This document shows, in pieces, positions 62,641 through 64,000 of a stretch of DNA of 64,000 nt. This stretch comes from Acanthornis magna (Eukaryota > Chordata > Aves > Passeriformes > Acanthizidae): contig JAWUZG010000070.1 of the NCBI GenBank assembly GCA_036785705.1, positions 507,001-571,000 on the forward strand, written 5' to 3'. The position numbers were made by a program, and so were the translations under genes. Positions within the stretch are counted from its first letter, which is position 1. Every line of letters begins with the position of its first letter. Below the pieces are notes generated by a model. That model did no database searches. It saw only the letters and a program-made list of their open reading frames with translations, and was not told the origin of the DNA.

Positions 62641-64000
62641 CTGGGCAAGGAAACGTCAGGCTGGCTCCAAAAGAGTTTCTCAGTGCCTTGCCTATAAAAA
62701 CTAGAAGCCTGTCTCTCTAATATCAGAGCTGCTGCCTGCACAACTCAGCAGCGACTCAGGGAAGATCCTTCCCTACAGTGCACAACACTAAACTATTTTT
62801 TTTCACCTGAACTCTCTCTCCATAAATCTTCATGCTCTGCCTCTTCAACAAGTACCACAGCAGAGCTCCTGCTGGAACACCACCTACCCCCTTTCCATCC
62901 CCTGCAGCTGATTTTCTAGGGAAGTTGCACATCACAGTAATTCTTGTCCTGCTTTTGATCATCTCAGTGAGAGAGGCAAATGAATGAACACAAAAAAGCA
63001 CGAAAATAAAGGGACAACAATATAGGAGGCCAGAGGGAACAACAGAAGAATAACTGCTAGAAAGAAGTAAGAGAGGTGAGAGGAACGAAGAGTGAGGGTG
63101 TCAGAGGGTGGGGATGGAAGTGGCTGAGCAGTACTGCAGGTAAAGCCTTCCTGTTGCTTTTGATTTCTGTTATGAGCAAAGCTTCTCTCCAGTTTGAAAA
63201 TGAGCTCTCTCAAACTACTACAGAACAAAGCCATACCCATGTAACCTCCTGAACTTCTCATTCATCCCTGGGTGATCCCTTAATTCTACTGCAGCCAGGC
63301 ACTACTGTACAGCACCCTCCAGTCAAAACCCCTAATTCACATACATATATAAAAACATTAAAACAGTCCCATACTTTCAAATAGATTTACATGTCCCTTC
63401 AGTTTTCATTCAACATTAATAGCAGCGAGATATCAAGCATTATGAGTTTTAACTTGCAGGCTTCTCTATGTCTCAGTAAGCATACTCTTACCTTTAAAAA
63501 ATTGGAGGCTGTTCCTCACCTGATAACATTAGGCCTTAAGCCAGGATGAAAATTTTCTTTGCAAAGACCTTCCGAGGCAAACAAGCTTTATATAACTTAG
63601 AAGACTTGCAGAAAGTTAACAGTGCATTCAGAGCAGAGAGAAGTGAAAAATTTTCAACTGAAAACTGACGTAAGAACAAATAAAACTTGAAGAATAACTT
63701 TGATGTTCTATTAACTACTTTCTCTCATAGTTATGCTGTATTTCAGATTCATTTAGTAGGTAGCAGCTACTCTTTCCTCTGTGGAAATGTAATCCTATTC
63801 CCTCCAAGTAAAACAGACTTTTTTCCCCCAGAATAAGTAGGATTGCACCCTTGCAATCACATCCCCAAGACTTACCAATGTACATTAAGCACTCTCGTTA
63901 GAAACAGTTTTATCAGCATGTCATGTCATGAAAGACTAAATGCTATATAAATCCCTGGAAATGATTGTGTTAAACATTTTAATACTCTCTATACTCCATT

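Larger units (their letters stand above)
59081..64000. other. Probable intron / upstream part of the gene
   Basis: No certain exon was found. A very good minus acceptor near 59908 (CTATTTATTTCTTCAG) opens a 70-codon frame but lacks a donor in a usable phase. Other minus frames at 61186-60998, 61558-61232 and 61755-61501 are open for 60-108 codons without paired splice sites. A GTT microsatellite and one exon candidate are listed separately. Also possible is a frame at about 62808-62907 ending in GTTCAG|GTGAAAA, with a weak acceptor. Confidence 0.4.

Noticed and set aside
1..64000. tRNA, rRNA, CRISPR arrays, bacterial operons, intact transposons or viral genes
   Set aside because: None of the expected structures or conserved boxes was seen. 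The window has the character of vertebrate intronic and intergenic DNA.

Overview
The window looks like nuclear DNA from a bird, most likely a songbird (passerine). It is AT-rich, has long stretches without conserved coding sequence, carries many A/T homopolymer runs, and has no bacterial-type gene packing. Two kinds of interspersed repeat point to birds: a 1.4 kb endogenous-retrovirus LTR at 1781-3176 of a type I recognise from songbird genomes, and two short, decayed pieces resembling the 3' end of CR1 LINEs, near 47.7 kb and 52.7 kb. The repeat calls rest on recognition, not on a database search.

The main result is part of an intron-rich protein-coding gene on the minus strand. Three exons were found by reading splice sites and frames together: 58420-58541 (122 bp), 49664-49793 (130 bp) and 38777-38904 (128 bp). 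Each has an AG acceptor and a GT donor, and each is open in one frame between them. In transcription order the intron phases are 1>0, 0>1 and 1>0, so they join into one uninterrupted frame of about 126 residues across about 20 kb. I do not recognise the protein and give it no name. A 47-bp exon at 59034-59080 fits upstream in phase and is a reasonable fourth exon. Possible downstream exons (34.2, 33.2, 23.1, 21.4, 14.5 and 10.8 kb) are listed with lower confidence. Isolated exon-like segments of this kind also arise by chance in DNA of this length.

Layout: 1-3.2 kb, flank and LTR; 3.2-38.8 kb, intron or intergenic DNA with simple repeats and low-confidence exon candidates; 38.8-59.1 kb, the supported part of the gene with large introns; 59.1-64 kb, probably more intron of the same gene, with one or two further exon candidates. 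I found no tRNA, rRNA, CRISPR array, intact transposon or intact viral gene. Nothing here supports a novel multi-gene system. The point of interest is the unidentified gene.
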